Of a stretch of 64,000 nt of DNA, positions 1 through 9,113 are shown one piece after another (position 1 is the stretch's first letter; each line of letters opens with the position of its first letter). The translations under genes and the position numbers were made by a program. The notes under the pieces are model-generated. The model did not search any database and was not told where the DNA came from. It saw nothing but the letters and a program-made list of their open reading frames with translations. The stretch is from Ectobacillus sp. JY-23 (GTDB lineage Bacteria; Bacillota; Bacilli; Bacillales; Bacillaceae_G): contig NZ_CP095462.1 of NCBI RefSeq assembly GCF_023022965.1, positions 1,302,001 through 1,366,000 of the forward strand, in the 5' to 3' direction.

Positions 1-1
1 A

Positions 2-697
2 GCCATTAACAGTGCAGCACAGCAGTATCCTAATCAACATTTTGTTATCGTCGACAATGTTGTCAATCAAAAAAATGTTACAAGCGTTACCTTTAAGGAA
101 GAAGAAGGTTCATTCCTTGCAGGTGTAGCAGCCGCTCTTAGTACAAAAACAAATAAAGTAGGTTTTATTGGTGGCATGGACATTGATTTAATTCAAAAAT
201 TTGAATACGGGTTTAAAGCTGGCGTAAAAGCGGTTAATCCCAATATTGAAATTATAACAGGCTATGCGGGTTCTTTTAAAAACCCTGAAAAAGGAGCACA
301 ATTAGCATCTAGTATGTACGGACAAAATGTTGATATTATCTATACAGCAGCCGGCGGCACAGGCAGCGGCGTATTTACAGAAGCGAAAAACGCTAAAAAG
401 AAAGGAAAATTCGTTTGGGTAATTGGCGTAGATCGTGACCAATATGAAGAAGGTATGCCAGAAAACGTTACCTTAACGTCTATGATAAAAAAAGTGGATG
501 TCGCAGTGTACGATGTAGCTAAGCAAGCCAAAGAAGGAACGTACAGCGATGGGCAAAACCTTGTATATGGCTTAAAAGAAGGTGGCATTCAGTTGTCCGA
601 ACGCACTGATAATCTAACGCAAGAGGTACTCATGCAAATTGAAGCTTATAAACAAAAGATTATAAATGGTGAAATTGTTGTACCAAAAACAAAATAA
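2..697 (+). CDS. BMP-family substrate-binding lipoprotein, C-terminal part (gene cut by window start)
   Basis: The frame is open from base 2, so the start and signal peptide lie before the window; the ATG at 176 is internal. The visible part reads like the basic membrane protein (BMP/Med/TmpC) family of periplasmic-binding-fold lipoproteins: residues resembling HFVIVDNVV, then EGSFLAGVAA, KVGFIGGMD, FEYGFKAG and DIIYTAAGGTGSGV, in the order usual for this family. BMP proteins usually bind nucleosides for an ABC importer; the ligand cannot be told here. The gene ends at a terminator shared with convergent fadH. No transporter genes follow, so it may be a stand-alone Med-like protein or the last gene of an operon to the left. 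Confidence 0.85.
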   Translation, partial: AINSAAQQYPNQHFVIVDNVVNQKNVTSVTFKEEEGSFLAGVAAALSTKTNKVGFIGGMDIDLIQKFEYGFKAGVKAVNPNIEIITGYAGSFKNPEKGAQLASSMYGQNVDIIYTAAGGTGSGVFTEAKNAKKKGKFVWVIGVDRDQYEEGMPENVTLTSMIKKVDVAVYDVAKQAKEGTYSDGQNLVYGLKEGGIQLSERTDNLTQEVLMQIEAYKQKIINGEIVVPKTK

Positions 698-727
698 GAA
701 AAGGGCGACCTAAAGGTCACCCTTTTC
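698..727. terminator. Bidirectional terminator between the BMP lipoprotein and fadH
   Basis: Inverted repeat with arms GAAAAGGGCGACC and GGTCACCCTTTTC around a TAAA loop, A-rich before and T-rich after. It lies between two convergent stops (697 and 735). Confidence 0.8.
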
Positions 728-734
728 TTATTAA

Positions 735-1499
735 TTAGAATGGGTACTGGTGAAGGTGCTGTCCACCATCCATTGTCATGCACGCCCCATTTATGTAAGC
801 GGATTCATCACTGAGTAAATAATAAGCTAAACCTGCAATTTCTTCTGGCGTTCCTAAACGGCCGAGTGGTACGCTCGTCAACGTACGCTTTGCAGCTTCT
901 TCCGAGATCCATAACCTCTCTGCGCCTCCTGTACGTTCAATTGGTCCCGGTGCAATCGCATTAGCACGTATTCCATATTTGCGTCCCCATTCTACCGCCA
1001 GCGTACGTGTCATTGCCAATACACCAGCTTTAGCAGAAGCAGAGTGAATGACGCCTGGCCCCGCATCCCAAGCATACGTCGCAATCATATTGATAATATT
1101 TCCTTTAATACCATGTTCAATCCAGTACCTTCCGACTGCACGACTGCAGTAAAACGTCCCATTTAACACGATATTGATTACAGAATTCCACCCGTTCACA
1201 GACAAGTCCTCTGCTGCACAAACAAAATTTCCGGCAGCGTTATTTACCAAGTAATCAATGCGCCCAAAGGCTTTATGCGTTTCTGTAACCATATGATCCA
1301 CATGCTCTGGCTGACGAACATCCATCTGTACAGTCAATACTTGGTTTTCAAATTGTTCTATTTCTTGCTTAGCTTCTGTTAGCTTTTCAAGTGTACGACC
1401 GGTAATGACAACAAATGCCCCTTCCTTTGCTAAACGAGCGGCGATTGCTTTTCCCATTCCGTTTGACCCACCTGTAACAATTGCTACTTTTCCTTTCAT
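735..1499 (-). CDS. fadH: 2,4-dienoyl-CoA reductase, short-chain dehydrogenase (FadH/YkuF type)
   Basis: 254 residues, the same length as B. subtilis FadH (YkuF). The N-terminal Rossmann motif TGGSNGMG is at residues 9-16, followed by the NNAAGNF motif typical of 2,4-dienoyl-CoA reductases, GTFYCSRA, and the C-terminal DGGQ block. The family reduces 2,4-dienoyl-CoA with NADPH during beta-oxidation of polyunsaturated fatty acids. In place of the classical Tyr-x3-Lys, the active region reads HSASAKAGV, with the Lys kept, as is usual for this subgroup. The ATG has a near-perfect ribosome site (AAGGAGG). It is a single gene, convergent with the lipoprotein. Confidence 0.92.
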   Translation of the reverse strand: MKGKVAIVTGGSNGMGKAIAARLAKEGAFVVITGRTLEKLTEAKQEIEQFENQVLTVQMDVRQPEHVDHMVTETHKAFGRIDYLVNNAAGNFVCAAEDLSVNGWNSVINIVLNGTFYCSRAVGRYWIEHGIKGNIINMIATYAWDAGPGVIHSASAKAGVLAMTRTLAVEWGRKYGIRANAIAPGPIERTGGAERLWISEEAAKRTLTSVPLGRLGTPEEIAGLAYYLLSDESAYINGACMTMDGGQHLHQYPF

Positions 1500-1609
1500 C
1501 TCCTATACCTCCTTAACTGAATGCATATTCATTTTATCATTTCTTATAGCTAAATAGTTGATTTTGTTTAAAATTTCTAAAAATTAAACTTGTTAAAATT
1601 CTTTGTTTA

Positions 1610-1714
1610 AAGGATGGCGCAATCAAAAGGTTAGCGAAATAGCGTACCATGTTACACTAGATGCAGTCTGCTTTGCTATTTGTGAACGTCCTCCCTAAAG
1701 AAGTGGGCTTTTTT
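1610..1714 (+). ncRNA. Possible structured RNA in the 353-base gap before the YPY-rich protein
   Basis: Two arms, 1630-1643 (GTTAGCGAAATAGC) and 1675-1687 (GCTATTTGTGAAC), pair over about 13 bp with one bulge and wobble pairs. A CCTCCC tract and a T6 run (1709-1714) follow. It matches no RNA family I recognise and has no clear promoter. It could equally be a decayed element. The rest of the gap (1500-1852) is AT-rich with no gene apparent. Confidence 0.25.
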
Positions 1715-1852
1715 ATCTTCTCTTTCGTCTAAAACTCTTTACTTATAATCATATAAATATAAAGATATAAATTGCCTATTTATAGATTGTACTTGCTCCG
1801 TAAAGGACAATTTCCCATACAATACATAGAGCTTAAAGAAGGAGGTATTACG

Positions 1853-2080
1853 ATGTATCCATATCACTATCAACCGGTTGCCTATCGTTCTGCTCCCGTT
1901 CCACCGGGCGATGCACGGTTCGTTCCATTTTTCGGGTTTCCGTTTTTAGCCGGTATTGCGGGGGGACTACTGGGCGGAGCTTTGTTGGCTGGACCTAGAC
2001 CTTTCTATCCACCTTATCCTTATGCACCTTATCCATGCGGACCTTATCCATGCGCTCCAGTACCATACGGACCTTATTAA
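1853..2080 (+). CDS. Small Pro/Tyr-rich protein, possible spore surface protein
   Basis: 75 residues when started at the ATG with a strong ribosome site (AAGGAGG, 8 bases upstream); the longer open frame from 1772 has no ribosome site. The N-terminus MYPYHYQPVAYR is followed by a glycine-rich hydrophobic segment (FLAGIAGGLLGGALLAG) and a C-terminal run of short YPY, PYP and PYPC repeats with two cysteines. Such low-complexity Tyr/Pro/Gly proteins are common among Bacillus spore coat and sporulation proteins, but nothing here proves that role. CATACAATA at 1816-1824 resembles a SigK -10, but no matching -35 is seen. A terminator follows. Confidence 0.7.
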   Translation: MYPYHYQPVAYRSAPVPPGDARFVPFFGFPFLAGIAGGLLGGALLAGPRPFYPPYPYAPYPCGPYPCAPVPYGPY

Positions 2081-2093
2081 ACCAAAAAATTAT

Positions 2094-2119
2094 AAAAGAC
2101 CACACCATTGTGGTCTTTT
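2094..2119 (+). terminator. Terminator after the YPY-rich gene, also at the ppk end
   Basis: Perfect 11-bp arms AAAAGACCACA and TGTGGTCTTTT with a 4-base loop. The ppk stop codon (2118-2120) overlaps the right arm, so the hairpin can serve both convergent genes. Confidence 0.85.
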
Positions 2120-4226
2120 ACTCTTCATCCGTCTCATCATAGGCCATCTCAAACAGAATGAGCTGACTATCAACTTCTTGTTTATCCATTCGTTTTACAT
2201 ACTGATATTCGCCTTCTACGTTTTGTTCACGAGCTTTTACATTATCTGAAAGTAGTAGCAGCAACAACTCAACAACACGACGCTTCATACCACTTTCTAG
2301 GATTGGAAATGCAATTTCCACACGCTTTTCCATATTTCTTGTCATCCAGTCAGCAGATGATAAATATACTTGCTCTTGACCATGATGACGGAAATAATAT
2401 ATACGACTATGCTCTAAATAGCGCCCCACGATACTAATGACGCGAATGTTCTCACTTACTTTCGGGATACCAGGACGCAAGCAGCATGTACCTCGAACAA
2501 TTAAATCTACCTTCACTCCTGCTCTTGATGCTTCATACAGCTTTTGAATGAGCATTTTGTCAGTTAAGGAATTCATTTTTGCAATAATATAACCATCCCC
2601 ATATTGTCGATGAAGACGGATTTCCTCTTCAATATGTTCAATAAATGTATCTCTGATGTCGAGAGGGGCTACTGAAATTTTGTGAAATTGCGGTTTCATG
2701 GTATAGCCACTTAGATAGTTAAAGAAATTAGTTGCATCAATGCCAAATTCTTTTCGGGAGGTAATAAATCCGATGTCGGTGTAAAACTTGGCTGTAACGT
2801 CATTATAATTCCCTGTCCCTAAATGAACAAACCTTTCAACCTTGCCATGTTTTCTTCTTACAACCAGTGTAATTTTACTATGCGTTTTTAAATGACTCAC
2901 ACCGTAAATAACGTGGCATCCTGCTTGTTCCAGCTCTTTTGCCCAATGCACATTATTTTCTTCATCAAACCTTGCTTTCAATTCTACTAGGACGGTTACT
3001 TGCTTGCCGTTTTCCGCAGCTGTTTTCAATGCTTGAATTACTTTTGAGTCACCGCTTACACGATATAATGTTTGTTTAATTGCCAATACATCCGGATCTT
3101 CTGCGGCTTCTTGTACAAAATCAATTACAGGCTGAAAGGATTCAAATGGATGATGCAATAAGATATCTTGTTCTAAAGCTTTTTCAAATATATCCTCATG
3201 AGACGCCAAATCTTGCGGCGCCTGCGGTATCATCGCTTCGTATATCAAATGCTCATACGTATGCGCAAGTGTTCGATACAGCGAAAACATACAGGTTAAA
3301 TCAAGAGGACCATCAATGATATATAAATCTTTATCATGTACCTCGAGTACACCGTGCATTAAAGATAATACCCGCTCATCCATTCCTTGCTTCCCAATCT
3401 CCAGTCGAACTGCCGCACCCCATTTACGCCTTTTTAGCTCTTTTTCAATCACCTTTAGTAAGTCACGAGCGCCTTCTTCATGAATTGTTAAATCTGCATT
3501 TCTTGTAATACGAAAATGTGTTACAGACAACACACGGTAGCCTGTAAATAATTTATGAGTAAAATTACTGATTACATCTTCTAGGAAAATAAATTTTTGT
3601 TTTCCTTCCTTACAAGGTACAAAAATAAAACGCTCCAATACAGAGGGTACTTGGACAATTCCTAGTTTCGTTCTGTTTTCCTCAATAGCTTGCTTTTCAT
3701 CGTATAGCATAACAGCTAAATTCAAACTTTTGTTAAGTAACATAGGGAATGGCCTGTATGCATCAACAGCAACAGGTGTTAAAACAGGAAAGATCTGTTC
3801 ATCAAAAAGCTCTTCAATAAATAAGCGTTGTTCCTTTGTTAAATTTTGAAATGACAACAGCTCAATCCCTTCTTGCTTTAGTGCTGGCAAGAGAGTATGT
3901 TGATAGGTTTCATATTGCAATTCTACTAAAGAGTGCGTTTTCTTTGAAATTTCATTCAACTGTTGCTTAGGGGTTAGTCCTGCTTTATTCTCCGGTTGGT
4001 TAAAGCCCGCTTTCACTTGATCTTTTAAGCCTGCGACTCGAACCATAAAAAACTCATCTAGATTAGAGCTGAAAATACTGGTAAATTTCAAACGTTCCAA
4101 TAAGGGATTTCGTTCATCTAACGCTTCTTCCAATACCCGTTCATTAAACGCAAGCCAGCTAAGTTCGCGATTATTAAAATACGCAGTATCATTAAGATTA
4201 ATGGCATCATTATGTAGAGTTTCCAT
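2118..4226 (-). CDS. ppk: Polyphosphate kinase
   Basis: Ppk makes polyphosphate reversibly from ATP. 702 residues from the preferred ATG, which has a GGAAG ribosome site; the upstream in-frame ATG at 4268 lacks one and would add 14 residues. Visible landmarks are the N-terminal NRELSWLAFNERVLEEA, the SNLDEFFMVRVAGL helix, HHPFESFQP, the catalytic region SHLKTHSKITL containing the phospho-acceptor His, and VHLGTGNYN. It lies 117 bases downstream of ppx on the same strand, so the making and the breaking of polyphosphate are probably co-transcribed. Confidence 0.97.
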   Translation of the reverse strand: METLHNDAINLNDTAYFNNRELSWLAFNERVLEEALDERNPLLERLKFTSIFSSNLDEFFMVRVAGLKDQVKAGFNQPENKAGLTPKQQLNEISKKTHSLVELQYETYQHTLLPALKQEGIELLSFQNLTKEQRLFIEELFDEQIFPVLTPVAVDAYRPFPMLLNKSLNLAVMLYDEKQAIEENRTKLGIVQVPSVLERFIFVPCKEGKQKFIFLEDVISNFTHKLFTGYRVLSVTHFRITRNADLTIHEEGARDLLKVIEKELKRRKWGAAVRLEIGKQGMDERVLSLMHGVLEVHDKDLYIIDGPLDLTCMFSLYRTLAHTYEHLIYEAMIPQAPQDLASHEDIFEKALEQDILLHHPFESFQPVIDFVQEAAEDPDVLAIKQTLYRVSGDSKVIQALKTAAENGKQVTVLVELKARFDEENNVHWAKELEQAGCHVIYGVSHLKTHSKITLVVRRKHGKVERFVHLGTGNYNDVTAKFYTDIGFITSRKEFGIDATNFFNYLSGYTMKPQFHKISVAPLDIRDTFIEHIEEEIRLHRQYGDGYIIAKMNSLTDKMLIQKLYEASRAGVKVDLIVRGTCCLRPGIPKVSENIRVISIVGRYLEHSRIYYFRHHGQEQVYLSSADWMTRNMEKRVEIAFPILESGMKRRVVELLLLLLSDNVKAREQNVEGEYQYVKRMDKQEVDSQLILFEMAYDETDEE

Positions 4227-4343
4227 AAAAAACGCACTTCCTTTAAGCTTTTTTACTATAGTTATCATAGCAAATCATCGTAACACCTAATGTAAAAGTT
4301 TTGTAAACCATACTCATATGGCAACACAAATTACTCGTGCGAT

Positions 4344-5856
4344 CTACATATAAAAGTGTAGTTCAATATTTCGCTTCAATACTTTTTCCAACTGTTTTTT
4401 TTGCTTTTCAGCCTGAATTTTTTCCGCAAATACTGTTTGACTACACTGAATGTGGAGACACAAATCTCCACGGTCTTCAACCTTTAGACTCTGTACTACC
4501 GGGCGTTTCGTCGCATGCAACGTAGCAGCAAGTTGTAAAATAGCCCCCGCAAGTCGAATTGCTCTTTGCTCTTCTTTCGTAAACCACGTCTCAAACGGAC
4601 GAATATAGGTTTTAAAGGATAACTTTGATTTATAGGATGCAGTTAGAGCAAGTCGCACACGATCTTTATGTGTCATACCGTTAATACTTTTGTTGGCAAG
4701 TAAATAAAACGTATGTTGACTACTCGCTTCTTCATCAATATATTTCCCAATATTATATACTTTGACCGCCATTCTCATATATTGCAAATCTTGTTGAGAA
4801 AACGTAGCAGCGTGACAAGCTTGTAACTCTTCGCATAACATGATTGCATGCTTCATAAGCTCTAAGACTCGGTCCATATCAACTTCATATTCACGAGCCA
4901 ACAAATAAAAGCTTTCTTCTAAAACGTTTGGATAATATGGTACACCAAGAGGTGCGGTAAGCTCTTGAAAGAACAGCCCTTCACGTAATCCATTTCTACT
5001 TAATATGAATGAAGGTGCTCCTGTATACTTTAAGAGACTTTGAAATACAGTGACAGCAGGAAGAATGGTATCTGCCCTGTCCTTTGCCAGTCCCTCTAAC
5101 TTTTGCAATTCATGAACTGACAAGACCCTCATATAATTCAAGACTGTTTCTACGTCTATCAGACTCATTTCAAATTGATGAAGACCATATACAGGGTAAG
5201 AAATTATGTTTTGGTACACCTTCACCATGTTTCGTGCACTTCCGCCAATTGCAATGACAGGAACATCTTGTTTTAGCCAAGATAAGGTTTGGAATTGCTC
5301 TGCCAAAAACCGCTGCAATTGCATATATTCAGCTGATGTTGGAACATCCGCTGCAATAAATTGCTGCTTTAATGATAACGCACCGAACGGAAAACTATGA
5401 TAATGTAGCAGTTCACGGTTTCGGAAATAAGTAACTTCGGTGCTCCCTCCTCCAATATCAACTGTAATACCCTCTTTATACGAGGTTGTATTTACAACTG
5501 CCAAGTATCCATAGTATGCTTCTTCGTATTCTGATAAGACTTTTAAAGTAAAATCTGTTTGCTGTTCAACTAATGCTTGTATGTAAGCTTGATTACTCGC
5601 TTGTCGAACTGTGGCTGTCGCAGTACAAATTACATGTTGTAGCTGATGAAAGCGGGTACTTTCTTGAAATTGTCTTAAGATATGCAACAGTAACGCGATG
5701 CCTTCTGTGCTTAACTTGCCACTTTCTAAGTATTTCCGAAGTCGTGCTGTTACCTTTATATTCTCAACTTCACGATATACTCCTTCACTTTGTTTTTCAT
5801 AAATCACTAAGCGGATTGTATTTGATCCAATATCGATAATGCCATATTTTGCAATC
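4344..5856 (-). CDS. ppx: Exopolyphosphatase, Ppx/GppA family
   Basis: About 504 residues starting at a TTG (5856-5858) preceded by AAAGGTGAT. The ASKHA phosphatase motifs are clear: GIIDIGSNTIRLVIYE near the N-terminus, TVDIGGGSTEVTYF, and PVIAIGGSARN. The C-terminal part contains the helical HD-like region usual for long Ppx proteins. The enzyme removes terminal phosphate from polyphosphate, and related members act on pppGpp. It is the first gene of a ppx-ppk pair, the reverse of the common ppk-ppx order. A large inverted repeat lies in the 5' leader. Confidence 0.95.
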
Positions 5857-5882
5857 AATCAGTATCACCTTTCTTATCATAA

Positions 5883-5920
5883 CGATATAAGTACAACTAG
5901 ATTTTATTGTACTTATATCG
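5883..5920. promoter_or_regulatory. 14-bp perfect inverted repeat in the ppx leader
   Basis: Arms CGATATAAGTACAA (5883-5896) and TTGTACTTATATCG (5907-5920) with a 10-base spacer. It lies 25 bases before the ppx start and just after the predicted transcription start. It could be a repressor operator or an mRNA 5' stem-loop; it has no T-tail, so it is not a plain terminator. Confidence 0.6.
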
Positions 5921-5932
5921 CAGCTTTTCACT

Positions 5933-5962
5933 ATTGTACAAGAGCATTGCTTGCGAAGCCAA
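5933..5962 (-). promoter_or_regulatory. Predicted SigA promoter for ppx-ppk
   Basis: On the minus strand, -35 TTGGCT (5957-5962), an 18-base spacer and -10 TACAAT (5933-5938). Transcription would start near 5926, directly before the inverted repeat. Confidence 0.5.
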
Positions 5963-6137
5963 CAATTGCACAGTAAAAAGAACAGATATTGCAAACGGAT
6001 AGGAATCCATGATAATGTATATACATCTCGTGAACTGTAGTATGCATACATAAAAATGCCATATCTTTGTACTTATCATATTTCATTTTACAAATGGATA
6101 AAACAAAAATTTATGTCATCACTTAGGAGGCAAAAGC

Positions 6138-6575
6138 ATGAACGAAACCCCATCCGCATCATTTGCACATCTTCCTCAGGCTGTGTTCGTTGTAAATCGC
6201 CACGCTAAAGCCGCCACAAATCCCAAATACTTATATTGGCTTAAAAAACGTGCACTTGAGAAACTGATTCATGAAGGAAAGGCAGTAAAAAAAGGATTGC
6301 ATTTTTCACGTAATCCTCGCTTAAGTCAACAGCAATCTGATGTATTGGTACACGCAGGTGACTACTATTTCCATATCCCACCTTCTAAAGAAGACTTCCG
6401 TACACTTCCTCATCTTGGTGCACTCAATCAAACATATCGTAATCCTAAAGCGCAAATGGGCTTATCTACAGCAAAAAAAATATTGCAACAATACATCGGT
6501 CTTGAAGCATATGAACAAGAAAAAAAGCTATTAGAACCTGAACCTTGGTATAAGCGAGCATATACAAAAAAATAG
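6138..6575 (+). CDS. ykyB: YkyB family protein, function unknown
   Basis: 145 residues with a strong ribosome site (TTAGGAGGC, 7 bases before ATG). The sequence matches the YkyB family of Bacillus: N-terminal LPQAVFVVNRHAKAAT, NPKYLYWLKKRALEKLI, then GLHFSRNPRLS and YYFHIPP. It is basic and soluble, with no signal or membrane segment. No function is established. It is divergent from ppx and followed closely by the convergent ykyA. Confidence 0.88.
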   Translation: MNETPSASFAHLPQAVFVVNRHAKAATNPKYLYWLKKRALEKLIHEGKAVKKGLHFSRNPRLSQQQSDVLVHAGDYYFHIPPSKEDFRTLPHLGALNQTYRNPKAQMGLSTAKKILQQYIGLEAYEQEKKLLEPEPWYKRAYTKK

Positions 6576-6585
6576 AGTCCGCTGC

Positions 6586-7239
6586 TCATGCATTGGACTC
6601 TATTTCAAACTTAGCCATACGATAAAAGGATGCTTTTGCTTCATTATATTGTTTGGTATACGTATTGAAGAATTCCTTTTTTGTCTCCACATCTACATAC
6701 AGTTCATTTACATGCTTGACTTGTATATTAATCGGTTTTAACTTCTCATCTTTACTTTGAAGTTTTTCATACAAAACAAGTTCAGCCTCTAACATTTTCT
6801 GATAGCTATTTTGCATAGCACGAAACGCCTGATAACGATCTGCATAGGCTTTTGAAACAACTTTAGCCTGCTTTTTTAATTGGGGTTCTTCTAAATCTCG
6901 AATACTTTTAGCTGCATCTTCCATACGCTGATAAGCAGTATCAAGCATTTTGTTTTCTTCTTGTAATATCTTCTCACGTTCTTTTGTATTTTCTATTGCT
7001 CTTATAAGATATTCCTTTGCATGTTCACTATTCTCTTGACCGGTAATTAAAATTTCTTCATACAATTGCTTGCTTTTTACTTCAAGAGCCTGTAATTTTT
7101 GTGTTGTTTCAAACATATTTTTTTCTTGCTTAGCTGCACTCTCAAACACCTTATACAGCTCGTCTTCGGGTTTCGTCCCACATCCAGTTAACAATGTAAT
7201 AATAGTCACCATGATGATTAATCTGTACAATCTGTTCAC
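6586..7239 (-). CDS. ykyA: Putative cell-wall-binding lipoprotein, YkyA family
   Basis: 217 residues. A short basic N-terminus and a hydrophobic stretch end in the lipobox LLTGC at about residue 20, so it is lipidated and anchored on the outer membrane face. The rest is almost entirely charged alpha-helix (coiled coil), as in the YkyA family. It ends 7 bases after the polysaccharide deacetylase upstream stops, so the two probably form one operon acting at the cell wall. Confidence 0.82.
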   Translation of the reverse strand: MNRLYRLIIMVTIITLLTGCGTKPEDELYKVFESAAKQEKNMFETTQKLQALEVKSKQLYEEILITGQENSEHAKEYLIRAIENTKEREKILQEENKMLDTAYQRMEDAAKSIRDLEEPQLKKQAKVVSKAYADRYQAFRAMQNSYQKMLEAELVLYEKLQSKDEKLKPINIQVKHVNELYVDVETKKEFFNTYTKQYNEAKASFYRMAKFEIESNA

Positions 7240-7245
7240 CGTTCC

Positions 7246-8043
7246 TTACATCCGATTATCATGCCAAAAGTTTAATGAAAAATGTGCATTCTCATTATAT
7301 ACTTCAAAATCATATCCTTTGTTTTGTAAGCCTTCAATAATAGCTGGTAACGCTTGTAGAGATTGCTCTTTTTCGTGTAGAAGAATTACCTCCACATTCT
7401 TCGACACTTTAGAAAGAACTGCATGTGTGACCGCACTTGGATCTCCAGGGAATTTCCAATCTAATGAATCAATGGTCCAATCCCATTCCTTAAAGCCATC
7501 TGCCACCAGTTGATCACGTAATGGCTTAGTTAACCCGGGCATACTTCCATAAGGACAACGTGTCAAGTGCGCTTTTACGCCCGTTACTTCTTGTATAATA
7601 GCTTGAACCTGTTTCATTTCAACTGCGATTTGGCCTTCTTGATATAACCTCTTGTAGTTATGTGTCATACTATGCAAACCCGGATAATGTCCTTCTTTCA
7701 CAAGGCGCTTCATACTCTCTTTATGATTGGCAACATTAGGTCCCACCAAAAAGAACGTTGCTTTTATATCATGCTGAGCCAGTACATCTAAAATAGGCTT
7801 TTGATATACACTTGGGCCATCGTCAAATGTCAAATAAGCAACTTTACGTATTTTTCCATTATATTTCTCAGGCTCTGCCCTTTTTAAATCTCCTGTCGGC
7901 TGTTCGCTTACAAGCTGTATGGTATAACGCTCCTCTGCATTTGCTAAAGTTGAAAAAGACTTTACAGACAAAAATATAATTATGAATATAGCGATACATC
8001 CTGTCAAAAATAACCCTCTATTTTTATGTAGGGCAGTTAGCAT
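7246..8043 (-). CDS. Polysaccharide deacetylase, NodB domain
   Basis: 265 residues with an N-terminal membrane anchor or signal (GLFLTGCIAIFIIIFLSVKS). The NodB motifs follow in order: TFDDGPS (catalytic Asp and metal Asp), HSMTH (metal-binding His pair), RCPYGS in place of RxPxG, the Trp-rich DWTIDSLDW region, and ILLHE. The family removes acetyl groups from peptidoglycan N-acetylglucosamine or chitin-like polymers; secretion plus the downstream wall lipoprotein suggests a peptidoglycan substrate. The substrate is inferred only. Confidence 0.88.
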   Translation of the reverse strand: MLTALHKNRGLFLTGCIAIFIIIFLSVKSFSTLANAEERYTIQLVSEQPTGDLKRAEPEKYNGKIRKVAYLTFDDGPSVYQKPILDVLAQHDIKATFFLVGPNVANHKESMKRLVKEGHYPGLHSMTHNYKRLYQEGQIAVEMKQVQAIIQEVTGVKAHLTRCPYGSMPGLTKPLRDQLVADGFKEWDWTIDSLDWKFPGDPSAVTHAVLSKVSKNVEVILLHEKEQSLQALPAIIEGLQNKGYDFEVYNENAHFSLNFWHDNRM

Positions 8044-8233
8044 GTTACCAGATCCTTTCCGTTCCCTGTAAACTAGCTTACTAGGATTCTATCTCGATAT
8101 AAAATAGCATAAAGTATAAAAATCAGGCTAACCTCAAATGCCTACAAAACTCTTCCATAGGCATAATAGTTGTTTATTTGATAGCTACAGTATCGCCTAT
8201 TTAGTCTAAATTAAATAAAAAGGAGTAAACAAA

Positions 8234-8272
8234 GTGCATTATGACCGTTCTTTTATTGCAGTAATTTCCTAA
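8234..8272 (+). CDS. 12-codon mini-ORF with a good ribosome site (doubtful)
   Basis: A GTG start 8 bases after AAAAAGGAG encodes 12 residues (VHYDRSFIAVIS) and a stop. It sits in the 361-base gap 8044-8404, which holds no other gene that I can see, only AT-rich sequence with a short palindrome near 8350. It may be a leader peptide, a decayed gene start or chance. Confidence 0.2.
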   Translation: MHYDRSFIAVIS

Positions 8273-8404
8273 CTATTTAAATTTACCATCCATTCTACAC
8301 AATATCCATTATATGCGTATTTTGGTATTTTTTAAAGAACGTTGTAGCATTATTTTAAAATAATCTTAATGTAAGATATATCTAAAAAGAGGTTAATAGG
8401 ATGA

Positions 8405-8848
8405 TTACATGCCATCTTTCTGAAATGCAGCTTTTTTAGCCAAATATGGACCTTTTAGCACATTTAACACCTGATACGTATAACTCGCAGTTAAAATGGG
8501 AGAATTATTATCTCCTACCATTACGTCAAAATATAATATTGCACATTGTCCAGGCTGCAAAGATGGAACAATCCATCTTATTAGGCGGAAAAGCACCGTC
8601 GCTTCACCCTCTTGCGCGTGTAACGTAACCGGTATCAAGACCATATTGTCACGAAGCATGTGACTTAACGAAAAATGATTAACTTCATCTCTGCCATTGT
8701 TACATACTTCTATTTTAACATGCACTTGTTGGTCTGGCCTAACCGTTATTGTGCTTCCCCAAGCAGCTCCCACTTCTTCACCGCGTACAAAAATAACTAC
8801 TTCTAACACAATGCTGACACCACCCACATTGATTTGAATTTTCCTCAC
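8405..8848 (-). CDS. Unknown protein with a DUF11-like beta-sandwich
   Basis: 147 residues. The sequence alternates beta-strand patterns (IVLEVVIFVRG, STITVRPDQQVHVKIEVCNNG, GEATVLFRLI, GQCAILYFDVMVG), resembling conserved-repeat/DUF11-type domains found in surface proteins. There is no signal peptide. The start is uncertain: the GTG at 8848 lacks a clear ribosome site, and another in-frame GTG lies 7 codons later. It is isolated between non-coding stretches. Confidence 0.5.
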   Translation of the reverse strand: MRKIQINVGGVSIVLEVVIFVRGEEVGAAWGSTITVRPDQQVHVKIEVCNNGRDEVNHFSLSHMLRDNMVLIPVTLHAQEGEATVLFRLIRWIVPSLQPGQCAILYFDVMVGDNNSPILTASYTYQVLNVLKGPYLAKKAAFQKDGM

Positions 8849-9113
8849 TTAATATGTATATGTAGGAACCCTTGCACTTTCTTCGTAAACATTTAAAATA
8901 TGTCATGCTACACTCTTCTGTCCCCTCATGTAGCAATACTGCTTTAATGCTATGTCAAATTACAACATTTCTCTCTGTTTTCTTGGCGTCTTTTCACTCT
9001 TTTAAGCGAGTCTTGTAGAAAACTTACAATCATCCGACATTCTTTTTCAAAGGAAGAATAAATAAAGAGGTGGAATTTGTAAGTACGAATTATTTTTTAG
9101 GGGGAATTGGCTT

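Noticed and set aside
176-697. ATG at 176 as the true start of the first gene
   Set aside because: The frame continues upstream with conserved family sequence to the window edge.
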